Positions 1-8,407 of a stretch of 64,000 nt of DNA are shown one piece after another. Every line of letters begins with the position of its first letter. The stretch's first letter is position 1. The DNA is taken from the NCBI RefSeq assembly GCF_030160835.1, contig NZ_BSPC01000093.1, forward strand, positions 1-64,000. The letters run 5' to 3'. The notes below the pieces were generated by a model that saw only the letters and a list, made by a program, of their open reading frames with translations, was not told where the DNA came from and ran no database searches. The stretch comes from Labrys miyagiensis. GTDB lineage: Bacteria > Pseudomonadota > Alphaproteobacteria > Rhizobiales > Labraceae. The translations under genes and the position numbers were made by a program.

Positions 1-16
1 ACAGCTCAGATAGTCG

Positions 17-187
17 CTCACCTCTATCCTCTCCCCGTAAGAACGGGGCGAGGGGGCGCAATCGTTGCGACTTGTTCTCCGACCGCTCATCTCGCCCAAC
101 CGGTTGAGCGAGATGAGGCGTTTCAAGCAGAGCCCTGCCTTCAAAGTCCCCTCGCCCCGTTCTTTACGGGGAGAGGATAGAGGTGAG
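17..187. repeat. long inverted repeat at the left edge
   Basis: Two arms of about 39 bp (17-55 and 148-187) are reverse complements with one single-base indel. A smaller inverted repeat (87-118, CTCATCTCGC against GCGAGATGAG) lies in the spacer. The structure sits just downstream of the otn operon and could form a cruciform or act as a bidirectional transcription stop. No gene is visible in positions 1-225. Confidence 0.8.
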
Positions 188-225
188 GGGCAGCACAAGC
201 CTGTGCGGCCGAAGACAGCCTCCAC

Positions 226-999
226 TCACAGCCGCACCCCAAGCGCCGAAGTCCACTTCAGCCCCTCATCCGTATCGCCGCGCGGCTTGTATTCGCAGCC
301 GACCCAGCCGCTATACCCAAGCCGGTCCAGCGCAGTGAAAAAGGCGCGGTAGTCGACCTCGCTGTCGTCGGGCTCGGTACGGCTGGGGACGGCGGCGATC
401 TGGACATGGCCGATCACGCCCCAATGCTGTTCCAGGCGCTCGACCACATGCCCCTCGGTCCGACCGACATGATAGGCGTCGAACATCAGCTTCAGATTGG
501 GCACGCCGGCCGCAGCGGTGATGGCCGCGCCCTCGCCGCTGGTCGAATAGAAATAGCCCGGCCGGTCGTGCTTGTTGAGCGGTTCGAGCAGCAGGGTGAG
601 GTCCGGCGCCTGCTCGGCCGCCCAGGCCAGATTGTCGAGGAATTGTTCCGTTCCCTCGGCCCTCCGTTCCGGCGGCACGTCGCCTGCCATGACATGGATC
701 GAGCGGGCGCCAATGGCATGGGCGTAGGTGGCGGCGCGGCTGAAACCCTCGCGGAAATCCTGCTGGCGGCCGGGCACGGCGGCGAGGCCGAACTCGCCCT
801 TGGCGGCGTCGATGGGCGTATTGATGCCGAGGATTTCGAGGCCGTGCCGCTTATAAGCAGCGCGGAGGTCAGCGGGCGGAACGTCATAGGGCCAGTGGAG
901 TTCGATGGCCTTGAAGCCGGCCGCTGCGGCGGCGTCGATCCGAGCGAGCAGGGGCCGGTCGGGCCAGAGGAACCCGAGATTGGCTGAAAATTTCGGCAT
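226..999 (-). CDS. otnI: 2-oxo-tetronate isomerase (hydroxypyruvate isomerase family)
   Basis: TIM-barrel sugar isomerase of about 257 aa. By family knowledge OtnI interconverts 2-oxo- and 3-oxo-tetronate in cytosolic C4 acid-sugar catabolism. The sequence opens with the family pattern SANLGFLWPDRPLLARI and contains AIELHWPY, LLLEPLNKHDRPGYF with the metal-site Glu, MFDAYHVGRTEG and the late HVQIAAVPSRTEPD segment. I chose the second ATG (999) because GAG lies six bases before it; an ATG at 1005 overlaps the otnC stop. It is the last gene of the unit, directly after otnC and otnK, which strongly supports the assignment. A generic hydroxypyruvate isomerase (Hyi) is the alternative if the neighbours are ignored. 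Confidence 0.88.
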   Translation of the reverse strand: MPKFSANLGFLWPDRPLLARIDAAAAAGFKAIELHWPYDVPPADLRAAYKRHGLEILGINTPIDAAKGEFGLAAVPGRQQDFREGFSRAATYAHAIGARSIHVMAGDVPPERRAEGTEQFLDNLAWAAEQAPDLTLLLEPLNKHDRPGYFYSTSGEGAAITAAAGVPNLKLMFDAYHVGRTEGHVVERLEQHWGVIGHVQIAAVPSRTEPDDSEVDYRAFFTALDRLGYSGWVGCEYKPRGDTDEGLKWTSALGVRL

Positions 1000-1001
1000 G
1001 A

Positions 1002-1637
1002 TCATCTCAATTTGGAATTGCGTTCGAGATCGGCGATCTGGCCGGCGTCGAGCAGGCGCACCTTCATGCCACGTGTGAGCAGGACGAGCTTGGCCGTCTC
1101 CTCCAGTTCCTCCATGGCGAAGACGGCGCTTTCCAGCGATGGGGCGGAGACGACAGGCCCGTGGTTCTGCAGGAGCACGGCGGCGTGGTCGGGCGCCACC
1201 GCATCGATCAGCGGTGCGACCTCGGCAGAGCCGGGGCGCGTGTAGGCCACCACCGGCACCTTGCCGACACGCATCACCACATAGGGCGTGATCGGCGGCA
1301 CGGCATCGGCGGGATCGACATCGGCGAGGCAGGACAGCGCCGTGGCATAGGTCGAATGCAGATGCACCACGGCCCTCGCATTGGGCCGGTTGCGATAGAA
1401 GGCGAAATGCAGCGGCAGCTCCTTGGTGGGCGGATCGCCGCCAACATGCTTGCCTTCCTCATCGAGGATCGACAGACGGTCCGCATCGAGAAAGCCGAGG
1501 CAGGAATTGGTAGGCGTGGCGATGAAGCCCTGCTCGGTCCGCGCCGAAAGATTGCCGGAGGAACCGGCCGTGAGACCCCGCTCGAACAGCGACTTGCCCC
1601 AGCGCACGATGGCGTCCCGAAGTGCCCGCTCGCTCAT
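1002..1637 (-). CDS. otnC: 3-oxo-tetronate 4-phosphate decarboxylase (class II aldolase family)
   Basis: A 211-aa class II aldolase/adducin-type enzyme. In the Otn pathway it decarboxylates 3-oxo-tetronate 4-phosphate to dihydroxyacetone phosphate. Visible family features are GLTAGSSGNLSAR near residue 25, the metal-binding HLHSTYA segment around residue 92, and QNHGPVV around residue 155. Its ATG overlaps the otnK stop (ATGA), indicating translational coupling, and its stop abuts otnI. The kinase partner upstream separates it from L-fuculose-phosphate aldolase or L-ribulose-phosphate epimerase relatives. Confidence 0.88.
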   Translation of the reverse strand: MSERALRDAIVRWGKSLFERGLTAGSSGNLSARTEQGFIATPTNSCLGFLDADRLSILDEEGKHVGGDPPTKELPLHFAFYRNRPNARAVVHLHSTYATALSCLADVDPADAVPPITPYVVMRVGKVPVVAYTRPGSAEVAPLIDAVAPDHAAVLLQNHGPVVSAPSLESAVFAMEELEETAKLVLLTRGMKVRLLDAGQIADLERNSKLR

Positions 1638-2896
1638 GCCGTCCCCACCTGTCGCAGCGCCTTGGCGAAAAAGTCGCGACTGCCGAAATTGCCGCTCTTG
1701 AGGGCAAGGCCGAGCGGCCCGCCCCTGTCAGTGACCAGCGCCGGCACGCCGGGATCGATCTCGGCGCCGATGCGCAGATCGCTCACCGCAAGCGCCTCCA
1801 CCACGGCGCCCGAGGTCTCGCCGCCGCCGACCACGATGCGATGCGTGCCGGCATCGGCCAGGAGACGCGCGACATCACCGAAGAAATGCTCGATGGCGCC
1901 GGCAGTCTCGGCCTTGCCATGCGCCTGCTGGGCGCCGGCAACGGAGGCGGGATCGGCGGTGGAATAGACGATCGGCGCCACACCCGCCTGCTGGCGCTCG
2001 CGCACCCAGCCCGCCGCTACCTGCGCTGTCATGTGGCCGGAGAGGAGGTCCGCCGGACCGATCCGCAAGCCTTCCCCACCGTCGAGATAAGCCGCGACCT
2101 GCTGCTGCGACGCGATGGAGCAGGAACCGCACAGCACCACGCCGGCCCCCTGGGCGACCGGCAGTTCCGCGGCGCGGTCGGCCAGCAGGCTTTCGGCCCG
2201 GAAATTGGCCGGCAGGCCCAGGGCGATGCCGGAACCGCCGGTGACCAGCCGGTGGCCGGCGATGGCCTTGCCGAGGATCATGAGATCGCCATCCTCGACG
2301 GCATCGGCCACGACCAGACGCCGCCCCGCGGCCGCTTCTGCCGCGAAGGCCTGGGCGAGCGCAGCGCCGCCCTCATGCACCAGCCCGAGCGGCACATGGC
2401 CGACCTTGCCCTTCACCTGGTAACCCAGCCAGCGCCGGATATCAGCATCGGTCATCGGCGTGAGCGGATGCTTCTCCATGCCCGATTCGTTCAGCAGCCG
2501 GTCGCCGACGAAGAGATGGCCCATGAACAGCCGCCGGCCCGTCCTCGGAAAGGCCGGGCAGACCACCGCCACCTCGGCGCCGGTGAGATCAAGCAGCGCC
2601 TCCGCCACCGGACCGATATTGCCCTCGCGGGTGGAATCGAAGGTGGAGCAATATTTGAAGACGAGCTGGCGGCAGCCCTGGTCGAGCAGCCAGCTCGCGG
2701 CCTCCAGCGATTGGCGCACGGCATCCGCAACCGCGATCGACCGCGTCTTCAGGGCGACCACGCCCGCCTCGCAATCGCCCGGCGCCGTACCGGAGGGCGT
2801 GCCGACGAACTGGATCGTCTGCATGCCGCCCCTCGCGAGCGTGTTCGCAAGGTCGCTGGCGCCGGTGAAATCGTCGGCTACCGCTCCCAAAAGCAT
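1634..2896 (-). CDS. otnK: 3-oxo-tetronate kinase (four-carbon acid sugar kinase family)
   Basis: A 420-aa DUF1537/four-carbon acid sugar kinase. It phosphorylates 3-oxo-tetronate with ATP before OtnC decarboxylates it. The N-terminus LLGAVADDFTGASDLANTL is the hallmark acid-sugar binding motif, and a C-terminal nucleotide-binding part contains RIVVGGGETSGAVVEAL and PGVPAL. Length is normal for the family. It starts 36 bp after the preceding maoC-like gene and overlaps otnC by 4 bp. Substrate stereochemistry (D-threonate, L-threonate, D-erythronate) cannot be read from sequence. Confidence 0.9.
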   Translation of the reverse strand: MLLGAVADDFTGASDLANTLARGGMQTIQFVGTPSGTAPGDCEAGVVALKTRSIAVADAVRQSLEAASWLLDQGCRQLVFKYCSTFDSTREGNIGPVAEALLDLTGAEVAVVCPAFPRTGRRLFMGHLFVGDRLLNESGMEKHPLTPMTDADIRRWLGYQVKGKVGHVPLGLVHEGGAALAQAFAAEAAAGRRLVVADAVEDGDLMILGKAIAGHRLVTGGSGIALGLPANFRAESLLADRAAELPVAQGAGVVLCGSCSIASQQQVAAYLDGGEGLRIGPADLLSGHMTAQVAAGWVRERQQAGVAPIVYSTADPASVAGAQQAHGKAETAGAIEHFFGDVARLLADAGTHRIVVGGGETSGAVVEALAVSDLRIGAEIDPGVPALVTDRGGPLGLALKSGNFGSRDFFAKALRQVGTA

Positions 2897-2932
2897 TGTG
2901 TCTCCCTGACGAACCGTGAGCGGTCCTGCCGA

Positions 2933-3406
2933 TTATCCGCGTCTTTCCCAGAACACCATGCCGTCGAACTTGAAGGCCTGTTCGCCATGCTGGTTCAGCG
3001 CCGAACTCTGCATGGAGACGATGCCCCATTCCGGCCGCGAGGCGCTTTCCTTCTTTGCCGTGATCTCGACGCTGTAGCGCAGCGTGTCGCCCGGACGCAC
3101 GGGCTTGGCCCAAACCATGTTGCGGAAGCCTGGCGAGGGGCCGAGCTTGACCACCGGCTTGCCGAGCATCCGCGCCCGCGCCACTTCGGTCTCCTGATGC
3201 GCCACCATGAGCTTCATCCAGATCGCCGCGACCTGCCAGCCCGAGGCGATCAGACCGCCATAGAGGCTCGCCTCGGCGGCGGCCTCATCGACATGAAAGC
3301 GCTGCGGGTCGTAGTCGCGGGCGAAACGCTTGATGTTCTCTGCCGAGAAAGTGAAGGCGCCGATCTCATCGATATCGCCGATGGCAAGATCCTCGAAATA
3401 TTTCAT
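2933..3406 (-). CDS. MaoC-family (R)-hydratase-like protein, copy 2
   Basis: A 157-aa single-hotdog MaoC-like protein, starting MKYFEDLAIGDI. The segment DYDPQRFHVDEAAA near residue 35 supplies the Asp...His dyad of R-specific enoyl-CoA hydratases. The first ATG giving this N-terminus (3406) overlaps the stop of the upstream maoC-like gene by 4 bp, so the two are probably co-translated and may form a heterodimer. The role in this operon is unknown. Tetronate catabolism through OtnKCI needs no MaoC enzyme, so these genes hint at an acyl-CoA or hydroxy-acid side branch. Confidence 0.82.
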   Translation of the reverse strand: MKYFEDLAIGDIDEIGAFTFSAENIKRFARDYDPQRFHVDEAAAEASLYGGLIASGWQVAAIWMKLMVAHQETEVARARMLGKPVVKLGPSPGFRNMVWAKPVRPGDTLRYSVEITAKKESASRPEWGIVSMQSSALNQHGEQAFKFDGMVFWERRG

Positions 3407-3861
3407 GGCGCCTGTCTCCGGCCGAACATGATGGAGCAGACCTGCGTGGCTACCACGGCCTTCTCGTCCGCGATCAGCTCGAACAGGAACTTGACGAAGC
3501 CGAGTTCCGGCCGGCTCTTCGAGGTCCGAGCTTCCAGCGCGGTACGCCGGACGCTCAGCGTGACATCGGGCCGCAGCGGGGCAAGCCATTTCACCTCGTC
3601 GATCCCTGGCGCGCCCATCGAGGTGGAGTTCGACAGGAAACCATCGCAGTTGAGGCGCATCAGGATGGCGCAGGCATGCCAGCCCGAGGCGGCAAGCCCA
3701 CTGAGCAGGGTGTCCTTCGCCGCTTCCTCATCGAGATGAAAGGGCTGGGGGTCGTATTCGCGGGCAAAGGCCAGGATGGCCTCGCGCGTCAGCTTGTAGG
3801 AACCATAGGTGACGACTTCACCGACTGGAAAATCTTCAAAATGGAGCAATGCATCGGTCAT
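3403..3861 (-). CDS. MaoC-family (R)-hydratase-like protein, copy 1
   Basis: A 152-aa MaoC-like hotdog protein when started at the ATG of MTDALLHFEDFPVGE. An ATG eight codons upstream would overlap the preceding acetyltransferase gene. EYDPQPFHLDEEAA near residue 40 contains the catalytic Asp and His pair. It is clearly paralogous to the next gene (same layout YDPQ-FH-DE-AA and LIASGW/LAASGW), so the pair probably arose by tandem duplication. It lies four bases after the acetyltransferase stop. Substrate unknown. Confidence 0.82.
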   Translation of the reverse strand: MTDALLHFEDFPVGEVVTYGSYKLTREAILAFAREYDPQPFHLDEEAAKDTLLSGLAASGWHACAILMRLNCDGFLSNSTSMGAPGIDEVKWLAPLRPDVTLSVRRTALEARTSKSRPELGFVKFLFELIADEKAVVATQVCSIMFGRRQAP

Positions 3862-3865
3862 GGCC

Positions 3866-4510
3866 TCAGATTGAACCGATTGCACCGCTCACGGCAAGAG
3901 CTTCATATTTGTCGAGAAAGCCTTCGACCGGCAGGGCTCGGAAATCCGGCAGGGCGGCGCGCAAAGTTTCATGCGGCCAGTTCCACCAGGCCAGAGCCTC
4001 CAGGCGCGCCGCGGCGCCCCTCCCGAAGCGCTGCCGGATCGGCTTCGCTGGATTGCCGCCGACGATCATATAGGCCTCCACGTCCTTGGTGACGACGGCG
4101 CCCGCCCCGACCACGGCGCCGGTGGCGATGCGCCGTCCCGGCAGGATGACGGCGCCATGGCCGATCCAGACATCGTGGCCGATGGTCACGCCATGGCTGC
4201 GGCGCCAGGCGAAGAACGCCTCCTCGTCGCTCTCGCCTTCGAAATAGGCCGAGGCACGATAGGTGAAATGCGCCTGGCTGGCGCGCTGCATCGGATGGTT
4301 GCCGGGATTGATGCGGGTATGGGCCGCGATGGAGGTGAAGCGGCCGATCTGCGCATAGGCGATGTTGGCGTCGTTGACGACATAGGAATAGTCGCCGAGC
4401 TCGACCTCCAGGAGGCTGGTGCGCGCGCCGACCTCCGTATAGCGACCCAGGCGGCTTGCCTTTACGGTGGCGCTGGGATCGATGAGCGGCGTGGGGCTGA
4501 GCTTGGTCAC
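3866..4510 (-). CDS. phosphonate-cluster hexapeptide-repeat acetyltransferase
   Basis: A left-handed beta-helix acyltransferase of about 214 aa when read from a GTG start at 4510, which has GGAG nine bases upstream; the open frame continues further upstream without a good start. Hexapeptide repeats are visible ([47 protein letters not shown]), followed by the xenobiotic-acetyltransferase ending [12 protein letters not shown]. It resembles the phosphonate-metabolism transferase hexapeptide family commonly found beside C-P lyase genes, and it is divergent from phnC here. It could modify an aminoalkylphosphonate or a downstream product. It heads the maoC-maoC-otnKCI unit. Confidence 0.8.
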   Translation of the reverse strand: MTKLSPTPLIDPSATVKASRLGRYTEVGARTSLLEVELGDYSYVVNDANIAYAQIGRFTSIAAHTRINPGNHPMQRASQAHFTYRASAYFEGESDEEAFFAWRRSHGVTIGHDVWIGHGAVILPGRRIATGAVVGAGAVVTKDVEAYMIVGGNPAKPIRQRFGRGAAARLEALAWWNWPHETLRAALPDFRALPVEGFLDKYEALAVSGAIGSI

Positions 4511-4558
4511 CGGCGCAAACTCCACTTGCTGGAAAGACCGGTCCCTTCCCACCGCCCG

Positions 4559-4576
4559 GCGACATTTCGATGACAC
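4559..4576 (-). promoter_or_regulatory. candidate PHO box facing the acetyltransferase/otn operon
   Basis: Read on the minus strand, GTGTCAT (4576-4570) and ATGTCGC (4565-4559) are separated by 4 bp. They match the alphaproteobacterial PHO-box half-site CTGTCAT at about six and four of seven positions. The site lies about 50 bp upstream of the GTG start of the acetyltransferase. It is a weak match, proposed because the divergent phnC side has a strong PHO box. Confidence 0.35.
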
Positions 4577-4661
4577 ATGCTGAAGCCCAGCCTCGTATGT
4601 CCCCCAAGCTGCAATCAAAAAATAATTGCAATCCAAGATTGTGACACGTCCCGTATGGGCA

Positions 4662-4701
4662 TGGTCATGGAAGCGTCATTCAAACGCCATCCCGCTGTAA
4701 T
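4662..4701 (+). promoter_or_regulatory. tandem PHO box (PhoB binding sites) upstream of phnC
   Basis: Four 7-mers lie exactly 11 bp apart: TGGTCAT at 4662, GCGTCAT at 4673, ACGCCAT at 4684 and CTGTAAT at 4695. Each resembles the PHO-box half-site CTGTCAT, and the 11-bp periodicity places them on one helix face, as PhoB oligomers require. They end 48 bp before the phnC ATG, a typical position for a PhoB-activated promoter that replaces a -35 element. This predicts induction of phnCDE under phosphate limitation. Confidence 0.75.
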
Positions 4702-4749
4702 CGGGCAGGGGTACCGACTGGCATGCTGCAAATGCGAAGGGGCGTTTCC

Positions 4750-5556
4750 ATGCTGGCAATCGAAGGCGTTTCCCGGCGTTTTGGCGGCAAGGCCGCCGTT
4801 TCCAACGTCAATCTGGAAATCGCGCCCGGGGCCTTCATCGGCGTGATCGGCCGTTCCGGAGCCGGCAAATCAACCCTGCTGCGCATGCTGAACCGTCTTG
4901 TCGATCCGAGCGAAGGCAAGATCGTCTTCGATGGCGTCGATGTCACCGCGCTGCGCGGCCAGGCCCTGCGTGACTGGCGCGCCCGCTGCGCCATGATCTT
5001 CCAGCAGTTCCACCTCATCGGCCGCCTCGACGTGCTCACCAATGTGCTGATGGGCCGTCTCAACAAGGTTTCGACCGCCAGCGCCGTGCTGCAGCTGTGG
5101 AGCAAGGAGGACAAGGCGCTGGCCCTGTCCGCGCTCGAGCAGTTCGACATCGCCAGTCTCGCCGCCCAGCGCGCCGACAGCCTGTCAGGCGGTCAGCAGC
5201 AGCGCGTGGCCATCGCCCGCGCCTTGGTGCAGGAGCCCTCGATCATCCTGGCCGACGAGCCGATCGCTTCGCTCGACCCGCGCAACACCAAGGTGGTGAT
5301 GGATGCGCTGCTGCGTATCAACAAGCATTTCGGCATCACCGTGATCTGCAACCTGCATTCGCTCGATCTCGCCCGCTCCTATTGCGACCGCTTGGTCGGC
5401 ATGGCGGCGGGCCAGGTCGTGTTCGACGATGTGCCCGCCGCCCTCACCGCAGAAGCCGCCCGCGAGCTTTACGGCCTGGAGGCCGGCGAGGTGATGGATA
5501 GCGAAACCGAAGCGAATTGGGCCGGCCAAACCAGCCCAGCCGGCGCCGCCGCCTGA
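4750..5556 (+). CDS. phnC: phosphonate ABC transporter ATP-binding protein
   Basis: A 268-aa ABC ATPase that powers phosphonate import with PhnD and PhnE. Walker A GRSGAGKS lies at residues 34-41, the signature is [15 protein letters not shown], and Walker [13 protein letters not shown] ends in the family-typical ASLDP; the H-loop follows as CNLHSLD. The ATG at 4750 has GAAGGGG about seven bases upstream, whereas an ATG nine codons earlier lacks a ribosome site. First gene of phnC-D-E1-E2, directly behind the tandem PHO box. Confidence 0.95.
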   Translation: MLAIEGVSRRFGGKAAVSNVNLEIAPGAFIGVIGRSGAGKSTLLRMLNRLVDPSEGKIVFDGVDVTALRGQALRDWRARCAMIFQQFHLIGRLDVLTNVLMGRLNKVSTASAVLQLWSKEDKALALSALEQFDIASLAAQRADSLSGGQQQRVAIARALVQEPSIILADEPIASLDPRNTKVVMDALLRINKHFGITVICNLHSLDLARSYCDRLVGMAAGQVVFDDVPAALTAEAARELYGLEAGEVMDSETEANWAGQTSPAGAAA

Positions 5557-5630
5557 GACGGGCAGCGCGCTCCACCCGAAGTAACCACAAGCGTTACCGA
5601 CAAGACGTCAGATCTCGACAGGAGAGAACC

Positions 5631-6563
5631 ATGCTTTCGCGCCGTACGTTGCTCGGCCTTGCCGCCGCGGCTCTCAGCTTCACCGCCACCGCGTCCTACG
5701 CCCAGGACTGGAAGGCCCAGTATCCGGAACTGACGCTCGCCGTCATCCCGGCTGAAAACGCCTCCACCACGGCCGACCGCTACCAGCCGCTGGCCGACTA
5801 CATCGCCAAGCAGGTCGGCGTTCCCGTCAAGCTCAACATCGCCAACGACTATGCCGCGGTGATCGAAGCCCAGCGCGCCGGCTTTGCCCAGATCGCCTTC
5901 TATGGCCCGGCCTCCTATGCCCGCGCCGTGATCACCGGCGTCGCCACCGAACCGGTCGCCGTCTCGCGTCACAACAACGGCCTGACCGGCTACTACTCCG
6001 TGATCTATGTGAAGGCCGAGAGCCCCTACAAGACGGTTGCCGACCTCAAGGGCAAGAAGCTCGCCCTCGTCGACCCCAACTCGACCTCCGGCAACAATGC
6101 CCCGCGCTTCGGCCTGCACAAGGATGGCATCGACATCGACAGCTTCTTCGGCTCCAACTTCTATGCCGGCAGCCATGACAACGCCGTCCTTGCGCTCGCC
6201 CAGGGCACGGCCGACGCCGCCGCCAACAGCTGGAACTCGGAAGACGATTCCAACCTCACCCGCATGCTGAACCGCGGCATCCTCAAGAAGGATGACGGCA
6301 CCCCGATGACCAAGGCCGACTTCCGCGTCATCTACAAGACGGCCTTCCTGCCGGAGGGACCCTATGCCGTGCTCTCTTCGCTCCCCGACGATCTGAAGAA
6401 GAAGATCGCCACGGCGCTGACCGACTATTCGAAGAACGATAAGGCCGATTTCGACAAGCTTTCCGACGGCAAGGATATCGAGCTCGCCCCGATCTCCGCC
6501 AAGGACTACCAGCCGATCGTCGACATGGTGAAGTTCAACGACAGCCTGAACAAGAGCCAGTAA
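5631..6563 (+). CDS. phnD: phosphonate ABC transporter periplasmic binding protein
   Basis: A 310-aa periplasmic substrate-binding protein. The signal peptide MLSRRTLLGLAAAALSF... ends near ATASYAQD with a likely cut after SYA around residue 24. The mature part has the PhnD layout, with FAQIAFYGPASYARA, DLKGKKLALVDPNSTSG and AFLPEGPYAVLSSLPDDLK. The ATG at 5631 follows an AGGAGAG ribosome site. It captures phosphonates and passes them to PhnE1/PhnE2. Related proteins bind phosphite or phosphate, but the linked C-P lyase favours phosphonate. Confidence 0.95.
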   Translation: MLSRRTLLGLAAAALSFTATASYAQDWKAQYPELTLAVIPAENASTTADRYQPLADYIAKQVGVPVKLNIANDYAAVIEAQRAGFAQIAFYGPASYARAVITGVATEPVAVSRHNNGLTGYYSVIYVKAESPYKTVADLKGKKLALVDPNSTSGNNAPRFGLHKDGIDIDSFFGSNFYAGSHDNAVLALAQGTADAAANSWNSEDDSNLTRMLNRGILKKDDGTPMTKADFRVIYKTAFLPEGPYAVLSSLPDDLKKKIATALTDYSKNDKADFDKLSDGKDIELAPISAKDYQPIVDMVKFNDSLNKSQ

Positions 6564-6580
6564 GCAGGGCTTCTCTTCCT

Positions 6581-6662
6581 GGGAGCGCGGACGTCCTCGT
6601 CCGCTCTTGGAAACGATATGTTCCATGACAAAGGAAGAGTGGACGAGGACGTCCGCGCTCCC
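6581..6662. repeat. double-hairpin repeat between phnD and phnE1
   Basis: Arms 6581-6608 (beginning GGGAGCGCGGACGTCC) and 6635-6662 are reverse complements with one mismatch. Each arm is itself a small hairpin, and the loop carries TTGGAAACG and GGAAGAG. It is the same family as the copies at 15342, 22851 and 28299. The right half runs into the open frame of phnE1, so it may supply part of that protein's N-terminus. Confidence 0.9.
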
Positions 6663-7556
6663 GGGAAAAACACTTTGCCGGCAATCAACAACCTTCCTGA
6701 CGGCCAGTCGCACGCCCTACTTGCCGCCTACCAGGCCGCATCCGCGCTCAGGCGGCGCAGGATCTGGCTGGGCTTCATCGTCGCCATCGCCTGCTTTGCG
6801 CTCTCGCTCCACATCGCCGATGTCAGGCCCTATGTGCTGTGGACGCATATCGGCAATTTTGGCGGCTATGTCGGCCGCATGCTGCCCGTCCTTCGGCTCG
6901 ACCACCTCTTCCCGGATATCGCCGCCTGGTTCTGGGGTTTCAAGCGATGGGTGGCCCTGCTCGGCGATACGCTGCTAATCGCCTATTTCGGCACGGTCGC
7001 CGGCGCGATCGGCGCCTTTCTGCTCTGCTTCACCGCGTCCGCGAACCTGATGCCGAGCTGGGTGCTGCGCGAGACGGTGCGGCGCCTGTTCGAATTCTGC
7101 CGCTCGGTGCCCGACCTCGTCTTTGCGATGATCTTTCTCGTCGCCTTCAAATCGGGGCCGATGGCGGGCGGCCTTGCGCTCGCGGTGCATACCATCGGCG
7201 CCCTCGGCAAATTGTTCGCGGAAGTGGTCGAAAACATCGACATGAAGCCGGTGGAAGGCACCACCGCCACCGGAGCCTCCTGGATCGAGACGGTGCGCTT
7301 TGCCGTGCTGCCGCAAGTGCTGCAGAGCTTTGCCTCCTACACGCTGCTGCGCTTCGAGATCAATGTGCGCAGCGCCACAGTGATGGCCTTCGTCGGCGCC
7401 GGCGGCATCAGCCAGGAACTGCTGACGGCGATCCGCACCTATCGGACGGGCGATCCCAGCGCGATCCTGCTCCTGATGATCGGCACCGTCTTCCTCATCG
7501 ACATGATCAGCGAACAATTGCGCCATAGGCTGGCCGGCATGGAGAAGGAGCCATGA
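6618..7556 (+). CDS. phnE1: phosphonate ABC transporter permease PhnE1
   Basis: Inner-membrane permease of up to 312 aa with several hydrophobic segments (WLGFIVAIACFALSLHI, ALLGDTLLIAYFGTVAGAIGAF, FVGAGGISQELL). The permease EAA-loop region reads FAEVVENIDMKPVEGTTATGASWIE. The start is uncertain. The ATG at 6618 lies inside the palindromic repeat and would add about 19 repeat-encoded residues (VDEDVRAPGK). A TTG at 6675 would start just after the repeat, but neither has a strong ribosome site. It overlaps phnE2 by 4 bp. Two phnE genes in series are usual in rhizobia. Confidence 0.9.
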   Translation: MFHDKGRVDEDVRAPGKNTLPAINNLPDGQSHALLAAYQAASALRRRRIWLGFIVAIACFALSLHIADVRPYVLWTHIGNFGGYVGRMLPVLRLDHLFPDIAAWFWGFKRWVALLGDTLLIAYFGTVAGAIGAFLLCFTASANLMPSWVLRETVRRLFEFCRSVPDLVFAMIFLVAFKSGPMAGGLALAVHTIGALGKLFAEVVENIDMKPVEGTTATGASWIETVRFAVLPQVLQSFASYTLLRFEINVRSATVMAFVGAGGISQELLTAIRTYRTGDPSAILLLMIGTVFLIDMISEQLRHRLAGMEKEP

Positions 7557-8407
7557 GCGACAGCCCCCTGCGCCAGCGCGATCTTTCCGCCATCGCGGCG
7601 CGCCATCCCGCTTATTTCCAGTCCTCCTGGCGTGGACGCGCGCTCACGGCCAGCATTGTCGCCGCCATGCTTGCCCTGCTTGTCGTGGCCATGGTGCGGC
7701 TCGAATTCACGCCCGAGCGCTTCTTCAGCGGCATCAGCCGCCTCGGCAACTTCACCGTGTTGATGTTCCCGCCCAATTCCGAGGGCAAATTCTGGTTCTT
7801 CGTCCAGGCGCTGGGGGAGACGCTCGCCATCGCCTTCGCCGGCACGCTGATCGCGGCGCTGCTGGCGGCGCCCATCGCCTTCCTCGCAGCGATCAATGTC
7901 GTCCCCAACCCCTTCGCGCATTTCACCGCGCGCCGGGGCCTCGACGTGATCCGGGCGATCGACGTGCTGATCTGGGCGCTAGCCTGGGTGAGCGTGGTCG
8001 GCCTTGGCCCCTTCGCTGGCGTGCTCGCCATCATCTGCGTCGATTTCGGCGGCTTGGGCAAACTGTTCTCCGAAGCCATCGAGGCCACAGACACCAAGGC
8101 GAGCGAAGGCGTGATCTCCGCCGGCGGCAGCCAGCTCCACCGCATCCGCTTCGCGCTGCTCCCGCAGGTGCTGCCGGTGATGGCGAGCCAGACGCTCTAT
8201 TTCTTCGAATCCAATGTCCGCTCGGCCACCGTGCTCGGCATTGTCGGCGCAGGCGGCGTCGGCCAATATCTCCAGGAATTGCTGCGCGTGCTCGGCCTGC
8301 CGCCGCTCTGCGTGCTGATCATCATGATCCTGGTCACTGTGGCTGTGATCGACCGCATTTCCTCGCGGCTGCGTCTGGCCATCATCGGCCAGCCTCAGAA
8401 GCGCTGA
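7553..8407 (+). CDS. phnE2: phosphonate ABC transporter permease PhnE2
   Basis: A 284-aa permease. The ATG overlaps the phnE1 stop (ATGA), giving translational coupling. Membrane segments include SIVAAMLALLVVAMVRL and IAFAGTLIAALLAAPIAFLAAI. The conserved permease region reads FSEAIEATDTKASEGVISAGGSQLHRIRFALLPQVLP, followed by FESNVRSATVLGIVGAGGVGQYL. It should form the heterodimeric channel with PhnE1. It is the last gene of the transporter operon; a terminator-like hairpin follows. Confidence 0.94.
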   Translation: MSDSPLRQRDLSAIAARHPAYFQSSWRGRALTASIVAAMLALLVVAMVRLEFTPERFFSGISRLGNFTVLMFPPNSEGKFWFFVQALGETLAIAFAGTLIAALLAAPIAFLAAINVVPNPFAHFTARRGLDVIRAIDVLIWALAWVSVVGLGPFAGVLAIICVDFGGLGKLFSEAIEATDTKASEGVISAGGSQLHRIRFALLPQVLPVMASQTLYFFESNVRSATVLGIVGAGGVGQYLQELLRVLGLPPLCVLIIMILVTVAVIDRISSRLRLAIIGQPQKR

